Notes under the pieces: generated by a model
What the model saw: only the letters and a program-made list of their open reading frames with translations
Databases searched by the model: none
Told to the model about the DNA's origin: nothing
Assembly: GCA_905178155.1 (NCBI GenBank)
Contig: CAJINV010000007.1
Span: 1,248,627 to 1,312,626 of the forward strand
Length of the DNA: 64,000 nt
Direction: 5' to 3'
DNA from: Amoebophrya sp. A120
Lineage: Eukaryota > Sar > Dinophyceae > Syndiniales > Amoebophryaceae
Program-made: the position numbers and the translations under genes
Shown: positions 11,095-22,082 of the stretch, piece after piece
Layout: every line of letters starts with the position of its first letter
Numbering within the stretch: the stretch's first letter is position 1

Positions 11095-11615
11095 CTCCTT
11101 GGTCATACACAACTAGGACATGAAGTACAAGTGTGCGTAGTTTGCAATTTTGTTCTTCTTTGTTGTACTGATTTGTTCTATTTTGTAGTATTCTTGTTTG
11201 ACCTCATCTTCAAAGGCGCACCGGGAAGGGCGTGCGAATTCGTATTGGAATCGATGCACTATACAAGAACGCAGAGGTGTTACAAGGTACAGGCTGCTGC
11301 TAGTCCTCCGACCAGGTTCTTACGATCGAGTATAGTGAAATACGCAGAAGCGAAGAAAAACGCGACTTTTAGCCGAATTGAAAGCTGCAGAGGATGTTCT
11401 TTTCGCAGGGTGAAAACTTAAATCGAGGCGCTTTTTCCCCTGCCACTACAGCAGGAAAAAGATAATACAAACGCTACTATTAGCCTAGGAACGAAGGAAG
11501 TCGCGATCTCTGCTGGCGTCAGTGCTTCTAGTAGGCAAGCATCTTGGTATGATATCATAAACCAGTGCGCTTCCCGTCGAAGTCGTGTCGAACAAAATCA
11601 AGACGAAAGAAAGCC
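11095..11615. other. Intergenic spacer
   Basis: No gene seen. T-rich around 11150-11210, then mixed sequence. The short ORF 11020-11421 has no recognisable features. Confidence 0.5.
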
Positions 11616-12392
11616 ATGCTGCTGGTTTTCTGTTCGATAGTTGCGATAGTAGTCATTCGTGCGCACCGCGAGGATCTTGATGACCTTGACAGACTACAGC
11701 CCTCGTCTCGAGTCGTCGAGAAACAGAGAGAGATGAGCGTTTTGAAGTTGGAGATGACAGCACCAGTAGTTCCTAGCGATACAACCGCAGGACACCTCCT
11801 GTTCAGCATGACAAATTCACACGCCATGGAACTGATAAACCTCGTTCCCTCGTCGTTGAGTGGAAAGAGGGTGCGAAAGGTCAGTAGGTATCGAGACGAT
11901 CATCTTCACGACACCTTTCTTCCAGTCGTCCGTGGTAAACTTACTTTCAACAGAACCCAGCGGGGTGTAGAAGTGGTACTAGAATTATTTCAGGAGCTTT
12001 TACAAAAGACACCGGGCGGCCACGGCGGTCCCCTGCGCGCCCGCGTTCTTGGGGCGGATGGCATTTTTTTATGCGGACTAGATGACGAACTTCCACGACT
12101 CTTGCGGGTCGCTTCGGTTGAAGACCATTTGCAAGTTCTTACAGTTGTAAAGAACCGCCCGTCGGCGAAGAATTCTCAAAATGGATCCCCACATCTCGCC
12201 CTTCCTGCAGCCCCAGCCGTTCGGCGCGAACGAGGTGGTGGTCGCCCCCTTTGCGACAAGGAATTTGCGGTTTTCCCAAATCCGGAAGTTCCCCTTCCGC
12301 AACCTGCCGCACCCGAGCGAACTGCAGGAATTGCGGGACCACATCCGAAAGAAAGCCGAAGAGAAGGAGTTCGGGAAAAAGGGCGGCGGTAG
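11616..12392 (+). CDS. Doubtful ORF with N-terminal hydrophobic segment
   Basis: Open from an ATG at 11616 for about 258 codons. The start is MLLVFCSIVAIVVI, a signal-peptide or anchor-like segment, followed by a charged stretch. The last 70 codons overlap the start of the next gene (12181) in another frame, where the downstream frame is clearly the coding one. It may be a short secreted-protein gene whose end is elsewhere, or an upstream exon of the next gene. A TTCTTACAG acceptor-like site lies at 12134-12142. The length of about 190 codons before the overlap is more than chance would usually give, but I find no domain. Confidence 0.3.
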   Translation: MLLVFCSIVAIVVIRAHREDLDDLDRLQPSSRVVEKQREMSVLKLEMTAPVVPSDTTAGHLLFSMTNSHAMELINLVPSSLSGKRVRKVSRYRDDHLHDTFLPVVRGKLTFNRTQRGVEVVLELFQELLQKTPGGHGGPLRARVLGADGIFLCGLDDELPRLLRVASVEDHLQVLTVVKNRPSAKNSQNGSPHLALPAAPAVRRERGGGRPLCDKEFAVFPNPEVPLPQPAAPERTAGIAGPHPKESRREGVREKGRR

Positions 12393-15300
12393 TAGTGCTA
12401 GTTCGAGTTCAAGGAAAAGGAAACAGCCCTCCGGGGCCGCGGGAGGAGGAGGAGGCTTTGGTGGAAGCAGCAACAAGCGACGACCCGCTGCACCTGCGAG
12501 CAGCAGCACGAGAAGAAAAAATAAGCCCGCCGGGGGCGGGCAAACGCACAAGAATCATGGGAGTACCAGCGCGACCAGCCCCCGGAGACCGCAGACCACG
12601 CCCGCGAATGGAGCCCCGGCGATGAACCGCTCTCTGTCCGGGTCCTCCATCGACCCGGCAAACCAGTCTGTGCGATCCTGGCTCCAGTTTTCGCCCAGCT
12701 TGCAGTCCAGCCAGTACTCCGGAATGACGTACACGAACAACGTATCGTGTGTAAGAACGACGCCCCTAAAATATCCCCAGAGTTGTCATGCAAATCTGCA
12801 TGCCTAAAAACGGTTCTCGTGTGCAACTCCATGAGAGGCATTTTCTCAGCATGCTGTGTGCGAGGACTTTGTTGCGCTCATCTAACCATGCGATAAGGAG
12901 CTAGATTTATGATGTGACTTCACTAGCCAAGAACCACTACACTAGAGACCTAGACTTACCATGCGCAACACGAGCCACACCTTGTTGATTTATGTTGCAA
13001 AGCCACCATACGCATACTCTAGGGTCGTGGGGACGTTTTGATATTTCCTCAGGATAGAACGACGGCAGAAGCTTCATCGACCCCAACTATTGGCCCAAGT
13101 ACTCCATCCACCAGTCCGAATTTTCCCGGAACGCGCCCCCGTTATCAATTGCAAAATTGTCTGGGTCTGGAAAGTTGGAACTTGTGATGCTACCTTTGGA
13201 CTCTACATAAAATCTGTATTGCATGAACAGCATATTAAGAGGCGCAATTCGTGCTACGCGAAGAGGGCATTTCTCATTCGGTATGAGCATCAGAAAGCCC
13301 TCGCAGAGTCTCTGATGCTAGGGCATGCATCACAGACCTCATGGGTCATGGAAAATCTGCATGACAAACTTCTGCACTCTTCCAGACCCAGACATATTTG
13401 CATTTGATACCCGTACGACACCTACAACTGCGGGAGATCGTTGCTCAACGCACACCTCCTGGAGCAGGCCGTGCAACCCCGGCCCATGACGCAGCAGGAG
13501 TACAGTCGGGTGAAGTGGGGCACGAAGGCGATTCGGACCATGACGCGGAAGGGAAAGAACCTGGGTCTGCTGGACAGCCAAAACAGCGGGGTCTTCACCG
13601 AGTGGCTGCGCTACAAGCAGCAAACCGACCGGCCGGACTGGTACGACCGGCATCATTTGACGTACGCAAACGACGGAAAGTAAGACCCGGGAAATAGCAG
13701 GCAGGGCATATCTGTAAAAGGCAAAAATCAGAAACACGCGGAAGTTCTTCTTCATCTTGTGTATCCTCATCTTGTGTAATATCCGAAGCAGCATGTTGCA
13801 GCTAAGGCGCTGCTTATGGCGGGTCTTTGTGTGCAGTTGATATTTTTGCAGTACAAATAAGCCCTGCCTGGCTGCTTTTTTCTGTGGGATAGGAAGATCC
13901 AAACCATGCGGGAGTACTTCGACCGCAAGAAGACCATTCCCGACGAGCAGCTGGATTACGTCATACGAACCCGGCAGAACCGCTACAAATTCGAAAAGCG
14001 ACCTTGGACGGAGGGTGAGGATAAAATTGTTTTTTTTGGTCCTTGTATAAGAACGACGACCACGACTCCCGCAAATAAACACAAAGAAAGTACTGCCGTT
14101 GTGACGAAATGAAAATCATCGCACCTTCCTTCGTGTCAATCTGTGCCTTTTCTGCGACCACAACTGAGGAATTCGTTTTTTGCAAACTTCGAAACAAATT
14201 TGTCTCAAATTAAGCCAATAAAGTGCCTATTATTTTATCTATCAGGTAACTGCCACTTTTTCCCCGAGCCTCCATCGGGAAAAGGCAGTCGGCCCACGGT
14301 CACGGGGGCGCTACGGTCGGACTGGCAGGACGTGGCTACCACGAGGAAAAATTTGGTAAAAAACATCGAAATATGCATTGCAAGAAATATGTCTGGGTCT
14401 GCAAAAAGGTTCATTGCGGAACTTGTGATGTCGAAGTCCAATGCTTTGGAGCTCTGTAATGCATGCGGCGGAATAGCAATGGCGCCGCATCTTTGTCACG
14501 AAAAAACACTGTTTCTCATGCGGATTACGCACCGGGAAATGAACGTTCAAAGATTTTTTATGCTTGGCTGCGTACTGCAGTTAGTAATAGTGTTAGTCCG
14601 TCAGACTCAGAAGTTTTATCTTAGCAGGACAATTATTTTCAGACCTCGATATATTTCCAATGCATACGAAAGAGAAACGTTGCTCGGGGACGAAGTGAAC
14701 GAGCGGCGGTATCCTGTGCAAAAGTGTCGTATCCGTAATAATCGCAGATGTGCATGGTGCACAAATTTGCTTTATATATTTATCCCAGCGTAAAAAACCA
14801 TCACGAAAAACTCGATTTTCCAAGCGGAGCAGACTTCTCGTATATGCGATAATTACTGCTAGTACGACACTTTTGCAATGCATAGTCGGTTTTTGACAGC
14901 TATTGCCGCGCGCGACGCTCTCGACGCGGTGGACCCGGAGCTGGGGCGTGCGAAACCAGGAACGGCGCCAGGAAGTACTGTTTTTTTGTCAATGATTCGC
15001 TAAGTGGAAACTGTGTTTTGTCATGCGTATTTCCCATGTGAGATTGGATTGTCATGCGTAGAACTGCGTGAGGAATGAGAAAGTGTGGATTTTTTCAACT
15101 CCGCAGACCTGCTCTCCGCGAGCACGAGCACGGGAAACGGCAGTGTCGATTGGCGAGACGATTTTGTGCGCTTGGAGTCGAGGCTATGCAATGCAAATCA
15201 TGTTCCTGCCCTTTTCGACGTTATCGAGGTTGTCATGTGGAATCTGCTTAAATTTGAACCTGAGGCCATGTACTTATGCAAAATTTGCAACGTACAACCT

Positions 15301-15529
15301 ATTTCTACGCTAGTTGTAGTGAGGCTCATGATGTGGATCTCAAGTGTAAATAGACGCATGCTCCTCTTCTGTTTCCATCTGCTAAAGAGTTGTGTTGCGC
15401 ACACTGCGTGGTCAGGCGGACGTCCTGTCCGTGTGGTTCGGGGGTGAGGGTGATTTTGGTGCATACGGGAAAAATTGGTACCTGCACTCGACCTCTCGCG
15501 AGTATTTCAGTCCGGAGAAGACCGACTGA
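12181..15529 (+). CDS. Unrecognised protein, 487 aa
   Basis: Nine exons: 12181-12742, 13065-13141, 13414-13680, 13897-14014, 14246-14371, 14672-14710, 14891-14974, 15107-15183, 15416-15529. All phases agree and total 1464 nt. The ATG at 12181 has an in-frame stop upstream (12148). Residues about 70-180 are disordered, with Lys/Arg, Ser and Gly runs that could act as a nuclear signal (RKRKQPS). The rest is dense in Tyr, Trp, Arg and Asp (for example WLRYKQQTDRPDWYDRHH), looks folded, and lacks membrane segments. Introns 14015-14245 and 14975-15106 are GT-AG; 15184-15415 is uncertain in type; the other five are introners. I do not recognise the family. Confidence 0.8.
12743..13064 (+). mobile_element. 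Introner, family C
   Basis: The right end is GGGGACGTTTTGATATTTCC with AGGATA; the left end is TATCGTGTGTAAGAACGACG. AACAACG and AACGACG flank it. Removal joins AAC AAC G|GC AGA in frame. Confidence 0.8.
13142..13413 (+). mobile_element. Introner, family A
   Basis: Inverted ends around TTGTCTGGGTCTGG and CCAGACCCAGACA. CCCG is duplicated (13138-13141 and 13410-13413). Removal joins CCC CCG|TAC GAC. Its interior matches, in the opposite orientation, the introner at 55577-55837. Confidence 0.88.
13681..13896 (+). mobile_element. Introner, family D
   Basis: Inverted arms AATAGCAGGCAGGGC and GCCCTGCCTGGCTGC, with the right end TGTGGGATA. AAAG and GAAG flank it. Removal joins GGA AAG|ATC CAA in frame. 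Confidence 0.8.
14372..14671 (+). mobile_element. Introner, family A
   Basis: CGAAA is duplicated (14367-14371 and 14667-14671). The left arm ATGTCTGGGTCTG is paired with a degraded right arm, CAGACCTCGATATAT. Removal joins ATC GAA A|GA GAA in frame. The intron itself is also open in that frame. Confidence 0.82.
14711..14890 (+). mobile_element. Introner, family G
   Basis: Inverted arms GCAAAAGTGTCGTA and TACGACACTTTTGC, also pairing TAATAATCGC with GCGATAATTA further in. GCGGT and TCGGT flank it. Removal joins CGG CGG T|TT TTG in frame. Confidence 0.85.
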
Positions 15530-16602
15530 AGTTTTATTTCACAATCGAGTACTATTATCCAAATGAACACGTAGGTGATATTGATGAACAAAGCTAATAT
15601 GCAAAAAATGAACAAATTCAATACCGCGTTTTGCTAGAATGAACACTAACACTTCTTGATGGGCCTGGGGAGAGCTGTTGTACTTCTCACGTCGAGATCG
15701 ACTGACTTTATGATCCAGCGAGTCCACTTCTTCGAGAATGTATTTACGTTTCTGAACTTGCTTTCACTCTTGCAGTCGTCCTACAGATGACCAGGACTAG
15801 CCCTACGGATAGTCCTGGTGTACAGCTACGAGAGTAACATGGGTGGAGGACCACCTTTCGCCACCATGGGTGCAGCAAGGTGGGCCTGCTGTATCTCTGA
15901 AGACTGTAGGAATTTTACGATTTGTTGTTGTCACTGCTCCGGTCGTGTCAAAGAACTTCGTTTCCCTTGTACAAACAACGGTGCTTGCCTTGTACAAAAA
16001 CGCAATAAGCCAGAACGAGTGGAGCAATAGCAAAACTTTGACGAACACACAACTACTGTGAGTCGTCTTCTTCTACTTCCCGCGAGCTTCATTCTCTTTC
16101 GGCAAAGTTGGCAGAGTTCCGGGGTTGATGTTTTACGAGGACTAAGAAGATCAAGATCCGTGCTTCGATCTGTGATCACCTCCCTGTCGTGCTAGGAGTC
16201 GGAGCCTGCTATCGTCGAATTCTTTCTTGCGTACGGCAAGAAATTACTTACGCCTGGTCCAGATTGCGATCTACTCACTGCGGTCAACCACTAAAAACAT
16301 TCCGCTTCACAGCCCGCCACTTTGTACTTGTCTCCCGCGCGATGCCCAGAACGCGGCTTCTGTTGCGGCTTTAATGTGAAGGAAGATCAACGCAAGATCA
16401 AGCTGGAGGGGAACTTCACAGTGAATATCTTTCGACAGAGATTTGATTTGGACTTCGCACTCTTCGTTGGTTGTCGTGTGAAAGCAAAGATAAAGTTTTT
16501 GTATGAAGTTGTGAAGTGCATACATTTCTGAACAAGAAAGTTCTCGTCGGTAATTTTGAAACCTACGTAATATGGTAACATGGACAGTCCTTGTTCCCGA
16601 TC
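15530..16602. other. Intergenic spacer
   Basis: No coding segment I trust; several 60-80 codon ORFs on both strands lack any recognisable feature. No inverted-repeat element found. The sequence just before 16603 should contain the leader of the next gene. Confidence 0.5.
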
Positions 16603-18791
16603 ATGAGTGGTTTGTTTTCGTACGCCCGACCGCGAGACACGCGGCCGGTCGCACAGCTGGGTGCGGAGCTGCGACTGGCGGCGCAGGCACGAGTGCACCG
16701 GTCGGGTACGGTACAGCGATTGCTAGCGGCAAGGGTAAAAAAGAATACATGCAACACACACAGCAAAGAGTGGTCTGCCATCAACAATCCGTCTTCGAAC
16801 AAGAGACACTTGGCCGAGGACGACGTTGGAGGTGTGTGCAACGACCTCACGATAGAAGATAACTCTGGCGTAAACAGCAGCGGAAGTTGTAGTAGAAATA
16901 AAGCTCGTGCAGTCGGTGGGGGGAACGAGCAATATTGTTTACCGCCTGTACGTCATCGCGAAACCCAAAGCTCATCGGGGACGGTCACCTCTTCTTCGCC
17001 ACATCGCGGCAGTTTCAATAAGAGTCAAAAAAATCCGGCGTTACTAGTAACCACACCAAGTGGACGAGGAGGTAGAAGAACCGCAGCCCCACCTCGCGAA
17101 GAAGCAGAGCCGCTGTTCGGGGGCCGACAGGCGTCTTTTCGGTCCCCTGAGCTCCCGGTGCCGACGGGGTTCGCTGCGGAACGGCGCGCTGCACGAAATT
17201 CTATTGGGGACGAGAAAAGTAGTAGAGCGGGAGCCACCTCCGAGCAGGGCACCGTAGGGCGTGACGAAGGTGAAAGAGCTAGACTCCTCGGAGCGGCACG
17301 AGTCGCTAGTCTGGAGGATCCGAAAACGCTGGGTCTTCATATCAGATGCAAATGTGCTGTCTGGGTCGGGAAGACTGCCGAGGTTTGTCACGCTGCTCTG
17401 ACACGAGAGAAGAACCTGCCCTGCTCAATGCGATAGTACAGACTCCTTGCTTTGCCATGCAGAAATGCGGTCTCTCACTCCGTTTGCGTATGACAGAGCC
17501 GCTCAAAAGATTGTCATGCCTGGCTCTGACGAGGAGGCTGCTTACTATCCGCGCAGTAGCATCCCAAGTTTTTTTTTCCGGACCCTGACATATTTGCAAT
17601 GCATACTTCATCGTGCAGATGATCCCGATAGAAATGATTCGCCGAAAAATTACAGGTATGCATCGCAAATACCACTGGATGTGTGAGGATCTGTGTTGCT
17701 GGTACTCGCGTCGCGGAGTAACTGCTTGTATGGCGCAACAGCATCGGAAGCTTTGCAAGGCTTATTGCAGATTCATTGGCAAAGCGAATGGCAGACTGAT
17801 TTTCCACGCATGACAAAGAAACTGGCTGCTCGTATTCATGCATTTCTTTGAGCTGCTCAGCCTTCGAACCCCGCATCTCAATTCCAGAACACCAGACATA
17901 TTTGCAGTGCATAATAAGCCGGTCGTTCTGAAATCCGGTAGCGTGGTGCGGCCGACGAGGTACCGGCTGTTTCTGCGTTGCTCTTATGCATCGCAAATAT
18001 TTCTCGGTCTGGAAGGACGCAACTCTGATGCTGATTCACGAACGGGAAAACATCTGCGTTGCATAGAGGGCAAAAGATATGCGCTTTTTGTCTCCTCGAG
18101 AGGGTGTTTAGGCATGCAGAGGTCTTCACAGAGTTTCTTTGTGATGCTCTGTGTGCATTTCTGAAAAAAATGCATGCCAAGTGTCTGGCTTGTCCCAGAC
18201 GAGCGAGACACATTTGCAATTGATAGCTCCCGAAATTTTGCGCGCAGCACCGTGCGGCCCAGGGCCGAGAGGGACCGGACCCGCGGAGTCAAGCCGCATT
18301 TGGGAACCGAGGCCCGCGTTCTTGAGGGGACAAGTGATCCTGGTACGGCTACTCGTACCGATATGAGCTACTCTGGAGCAGGATCAGCACGCCTAGCACC
18401 CACGTCAACAAGTGCTGTGCTGGCACCGTCGCCGCGACCCTGGGTTCAGGACTTCGTTTCGTCGGGGGACGCAACGCCAGATGGTAATCAAGATCAAAGG
18501 AGAAGAATCAAGGAAAAAGCCCCATCGACGAGCCAGCACTACTACAATCCGGGCCTGTACGAGGAGCGGAAGCGGCTCCGGAACTTCCTCAAGTACGAAG
18601 TTCTGAAGTCCGACCAGGCCCGGATCCCCGACATTTTCATCCCCATCGATAAGCCCTACTGCGCGATCGTAAGTTTTGCCGACCCGCTGCAGCGGGACCA
18701 GGTTCTGCGGGAGAAGCGGAAATTGTTCGAAAACGCACAGCTTTTCCTGCCGGGCGAACTGGAAACGGTGGAGGTATACGGGAAAAAATAA
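16603..18791 (+). CDS. Unrecognised protein, 470 aa
   Basis: Four exons: 16603-17340, 17612-17656, 17916-17983, 18230-18791 (1413 nt, phases consistent); all three introns are family A introners. The N-terminus is Arg-rich with few acidic residues in its first 40 positions (ARPRDTRPVAQ), which would allow import into an organelle, but this is weak. Residues 60-230 are Ser/Arg-rich and disordered. The last 85 residues look folded and conserved: a Tyr/Arg-rich helix (YEERKRLRNFLKYEVL), then IFIPIDKPYCAIVSFADP, then a basic helix. I do not recognise the fold; the alternation recalls small RNA-binding or mitochondrial ribosome proteins, without proof. Confidence 0.75.
17341..17611 (+). mobile_element. 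Introner, family A
   Basis: CTTCAT stands at 17335-17340 and 17606-17611. The left arm is TGTCTGGGTCGGGAAG; the right arm is GGACCCTGACATATTTGCAA. Removal joins GGT CTT CAT|CGT GCA in frame. Confidence 0.88.
17657..17915 (+). mobile_element. Introner, family A, degraded
   Basis: Left end TATGCATCGCAAATAC; right end CCAGACATATTTGCAGTGCA. Removal joins TAC AGG|AAG CCG in frame. The right border could lie three bases earlier. Confidence 0.72.
17984..18229 (+). mobile_element. Introner, family A
   Basis: GCTC stands at 17980-17983 and 18226-18229. Left arm CGCAAATATTTCTCGGTCTG; right arm CCAGACGAGCGAGACACATT. Removal joins CGT TGC TC|C CGA in frame. Confidence 0.82.
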
Positions 18792-18807
18792 TTTTGATTT
18801 TCGGGGA

Positions 18808-18975
18808 GATGAAAATTAGTAAACTGTGAAATGAACTTCTTCTGCGTGTCGAAATTGAGTATGTTTTTTTTTGAGTGAAAAAATGATGTGGACTATCGCT
18901 AAAAGCGGAGAAGGAGAATTTTTTTTTAATCAGAAATAAGATCTGCTCAGCCACTCCGTCTTCGATCGATTCCAG
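18808..18975. repeat. Diverged dispersed repeat, copy 1 (after a stop codon)
   Basis: Begins GATGAAAAT 17 bases after the stop at 18791. It shares in order with 22120-22275: GATGAAAAT, CTGTGA, an ACTTCT..TGCG block, TTTTTTGAG, TATCG, GGAGAAGG and a T-run. About 60-65% alike by eye over 150 bp. Possibly a 3' UTR or processing element, or an old mobile element. Confidence 0.55.
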
Positions 18976-20364
18976 CGCGCGTGAAATTCTGATTTCCACC
19001 ACCCTGCGTAGCTGCTAAAGCTCGCTTGTTCCATCACCAACTAGACAGTGACAAACAAAAACAGACTCTCTGTCGCTGCCTTTCCTGTCCATTTAGTCGT
19101 CGCGCAGCTCCTGTTTGTCAGTTTCATGGTATATTACAGCTCCAAGAACTCTCTTGTCGTACTCTATTAACTTGCGCCGCCTTCATTTGTATGTCGTCAG
19201 ATTTCCGGGGAAAAAAAGTCGTGGGCTGAAAAAGTACTGAATCGTCGCGAAAACGTCGTCGTCGTCGTCGTCAAATATGAGCGAAGAACAAAAAAGCGCC
19301 AAAAAATAGAAAAACACCCATTGGTCGATAATTAACCAAAAATAAAGTATAGGAGAGGATACCGGTTTCCCCACCTCGTAGGAAAACTTTGATTTGAAGG
19401 TAGGTTAAGACTCGGAAGACAAACTGTGGATGGACAGTTACAGAACTACAAAAACAAATGAGAACAACCAAAAAACTCGCGGCTGACTCTACGCAACCAC
19501 TGTCAAGTTTGTGACGGTAGTTCATGAAGTGATACCAAGAACAACTTTTTTTTTCGATAAAGAGCAACAGTATGTCGAGCTAATTCGAGGACGTATCTAT
19601 TGTATTCCAGTATTCGGCGTTTCTCTTGCTCATCGCGGGCCTCAGTCGCTGGAAGCCAAGGAGCGACTCAGAAGCCGGATAGCTCCACTCGCTGCACCCC
19701 TCCTCGTGCTTCAAGAAGAGCTACCCTCTGCAGGGCTGCCAGGTGCAGAAGGTAAGGAGCATGTCTTTTGTTGAACATCAGTCGAAAACAAGAGTTTGCA
19801 GAGCCAGGAAGAGGGTGATCTTGACAACTTAGGTTTCCGTTTCCTGTTTTGAGCGCATGACCCGGTTTGCACGATGCAACTTTTCAGGTTTGTCTAAGTA
19901 CGCACGAGTGCTAGAGCTGTCCACTTCTGCGTCGGAAACCCGCCGGGACACACACTGAGGTGCGACGCAACTGTCTACGGGCGGTAAGTAACACGAGGGA
20001 GGCCGGCAGGACGAGACAAAAGACGGACAGAGATTTCGGCTCGGGACGCTGCATTTGACTCCGTAAGCGTAAAACTAAGCGGCTAACTTTGATTGATGCT
20101 GCATGAATTTCGGGTCATAGGGTACTGCACTGAGAAAAATACGTGGTAGTGATGCATGAATGAAAAAAAAAATGGAAATACATTATCCGAACTGCTTCAG
20201 GTGCGTGTGGGTGACGGGGACTGAAACGCAAGGTCACTCCTCGGGTTGCATCACCACCTCGGGTTGCCCGAGTCTGCTCTACCTGGTTTTCGTTCGACTT
20301 GTACAGCTACCTTCTACGTGGTGCCGACTTGAAATTTCCGACCTCGCTTGCAGTCGCCAGAATT
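18976..20364. other. Intergenic spacer with a short GTC microsatellite
   Basis: CGTC repeats about six times at 19253-19273. No gene seen; the small ORFs have no recognisable features. Confidence 0.5.
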
Positions 20365-21951
20365 ATGGTGCGGCTGTCTCCGTCGAAGGTCGAGCTGCTC
20401 GCCCGTCGCGGCGCGGTGCCGTCGTGGCAAAGGCAGAAAGTTTCCCGGAAGAACGTCTACACAAAGCAGCGATCCAGCAAGAATGCGGCGGCAAAAGCCA
20501 GCGCGCGGAAGAATTGGTCCGGCGGCGCGGTCGGGCTGCTGCTCGCGGGTGGGGCACTCCAAAGCTTTTTGAGCACGTGGCGGATCGCAGTTACCGCGCT
20601 CGAGGTTCCGTCGCATCTACGGGAGTCGGGAGCGGCCACAGCTACGGCTTTTGCGGAGGAGGAAGACGAGTATTCAGACGTGGCTACGCCCACCTGGGAC
20701 GCAGAATATTCTAGCAGATGGAGCGTGTCTCCATTCAGCGGCACCGCCAGCCACCTCCAAGTGGATGAAGATGGAAAACCTGTGGCTCCGACTTTTCCCG
20801 TGTCTACTTCGAACGCGGCCAGGTTGTCCGGGAAGAAAAAGAAAAACGGTGTTGAAGCAACAGCAGGAGAAGTGAGCAATTCCCTCTGGGAAATCGACAC
20901 GGCATCAGGAACAGTTTCGCCTACACCGAGGGACGGACACACACCAGACCACCACTCGACTGCGTTCTCGGAACTGTCCGCCGGTGAGAACAGTAACACG
21001 ATTCTTCCCGAGGCGGACTACAGCGCCCTGCCGTCGACAGGAGTAGCGCCTGTTTCTCCTACGCTCCCGTCTACTTTTAACGAGGTTGTGACTACCTCAC
21101 TCGACCGCAATGCCGATGTTGGACCAGCTACCGCAGCGGCGCCGAGCTCGGCGCCAGGTGAGCAAGCAGATCGCAATCCTGTGTCTTTCCCGAACGCGAC
21201 GGGAACGGCTTCTCCTCGCGAAAGTCCCTTCCTTGCTCATCATGCTGCGCGCAGGGCGGCGATTCTGAAGACTGCGGGGCCGCAGCTCGCTACGTTGACG
21301 CAGCAATTGAACGTAACAAAAGACGAGGCGGAGATCATTGTGCTTGCAGAGGCGCAGCTGGGACCGAGAAACCTGCGCGACTACGGACGCAGTGGGGCTT
21401 TCGACCGCTTTGTCGAGCTCGACCTCGATGCAAACGGCGTGTTGGAAATTGCGGGAGAGGTGCAGGAGTTCTGCCCACGTTCGGCAGATCTGGACGGAGA
21501 CGGAGTGTTGGATGTTTCGGAGCATTGGGCACTGTGCGGGCAAAATCTTGTGGGGGCGACGAGCACCTCCTCGGACGGACGCAGCGACACGACCGGGGGC
21601 GGAATTGGAATCGGCGCAGCGCCACCAGATGGGCGTGAGCTCTCCCGCAAAATTTTGTGGTCTCCCGCGGGTCACTCGTTCGTGGAGCGAGAATTGCGGA
21701 TCTGGTCGTTGTTCAGTTGTTGCGATGGTCGCAATAAACGAGTGACGTTTATTGCGGACGAGAAGCAGCTGGCGACTTCTATTGACGGCGCAGGCACTGA
21801 TGTCCCGTTGGATACGTGGAACGAAGGGTTGCAGGAAATACACGAGGGCCAGGCAGAACGGAACGGTGACGTATGGGTGTACAATGCCTTGAAACGGAGC
21901 TCCAAGCAAGGAAAGGAATGGAAAAGAGATGAGGAGGACGTGGAAGAATAG
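20365..21951 (+). CDS. Membrane-anchored protein with EF-hand-like calcium loops
   Basis: One long exon, 528 aa to the TAG at 21949-21951. The start at 20365 is the first ATG of the frame. A basic N-terminus (residues 1-50) precedes a hydrophobic segment at about 51-80, read as a signal anchor. Residues 85-310 are acidic, Ser/Thr-rich and disordered. Two calcium-loop motifs follow: DLDANGVLEIAG at residue 353 (position 12 is Gly, so weak) and DLDGDGVLDVSE at 375 (all ligands present). Their 22-residue spacing is shorter than in a normal EF-hand pair. The end may be shifted: a different frame after 21933 reads on for 50 codons with strong coding character to a TAA at 22080-22082 (ends YNSPMYFWKK), so a one-base error or indel near 21930-21950 is likely and the true protein is probably about 45 residues longer. 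Precise role unknown; calcium-responsive regulation at a membrane is an inference. Confidence 0.75.
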   Translation: MVRLSPSKVELLARRGAVPSWQRQKVSRKNVYTKQRSSKNAAAKASARKNWSGGAVGLLLAGGALQSFLSTWRIAVTALEVPSHLRESGAATATAFAEEEDEYSDVATPTWDAEYSSRWSVSPFSGTASHLQVDEDGKPVAPTFPVSTSNAARLSGKKKKNGVEATAGEVSNSLWEIDTASGTVSPTPRDGHTPDHHSTAFSELSAGENSNTILPEADYSALPSTGVAPVSPTLPSTFNEVVTTSLDRNADVGPATAAAPSSAPGEQADRNPVSFPNATGTASPRESPFLAHHAARRAAILKTAGPQLATLTQQLNVTKDEAEIIVLAEAQLGPRNLRDYGRSGAFDRFVELDLDANGVLEIAGEVQEFCPRSADLDGDGVLDVSEHWALCGQNLVGATSTSSDGRSDTTGGGIGIGAAPPDGRELSRKILWSPAGHSFVERELRIWSLFSCCDGRNKRVTFIADEKQLATSIDGAGTDVPLDTWNEGLQEIHEGQAERNGDVWVYNALKRSSKQGKEWKRDEEDVEE

Positions 21952-22082
21952 AGGCACGGGAAAACGCAATCAAGAACAATCCCGATTCCTACAAACGAAG
22001 AGATAGGTTGAAGCGATTGAAGGAGACGGGGCAAAAAGTTGCTGCGTGGTATAACTCACCCATGTACTTTTGGAAAAAGTAA

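Noticed and set aside
13339-14082. 247-codon minus-strand ORF
   Set aside because: It lies over the exons and introners of the plus-strand gene 12181-15529, whose exon chain is phase-consistent; the minus frame is a shadow.
14143-14793. 216-codon ORF reading through an introner
   Set aside because: The frame is open by chance through 14372-14671; the CGAAA duplication and family A ends show that this part is an intron.
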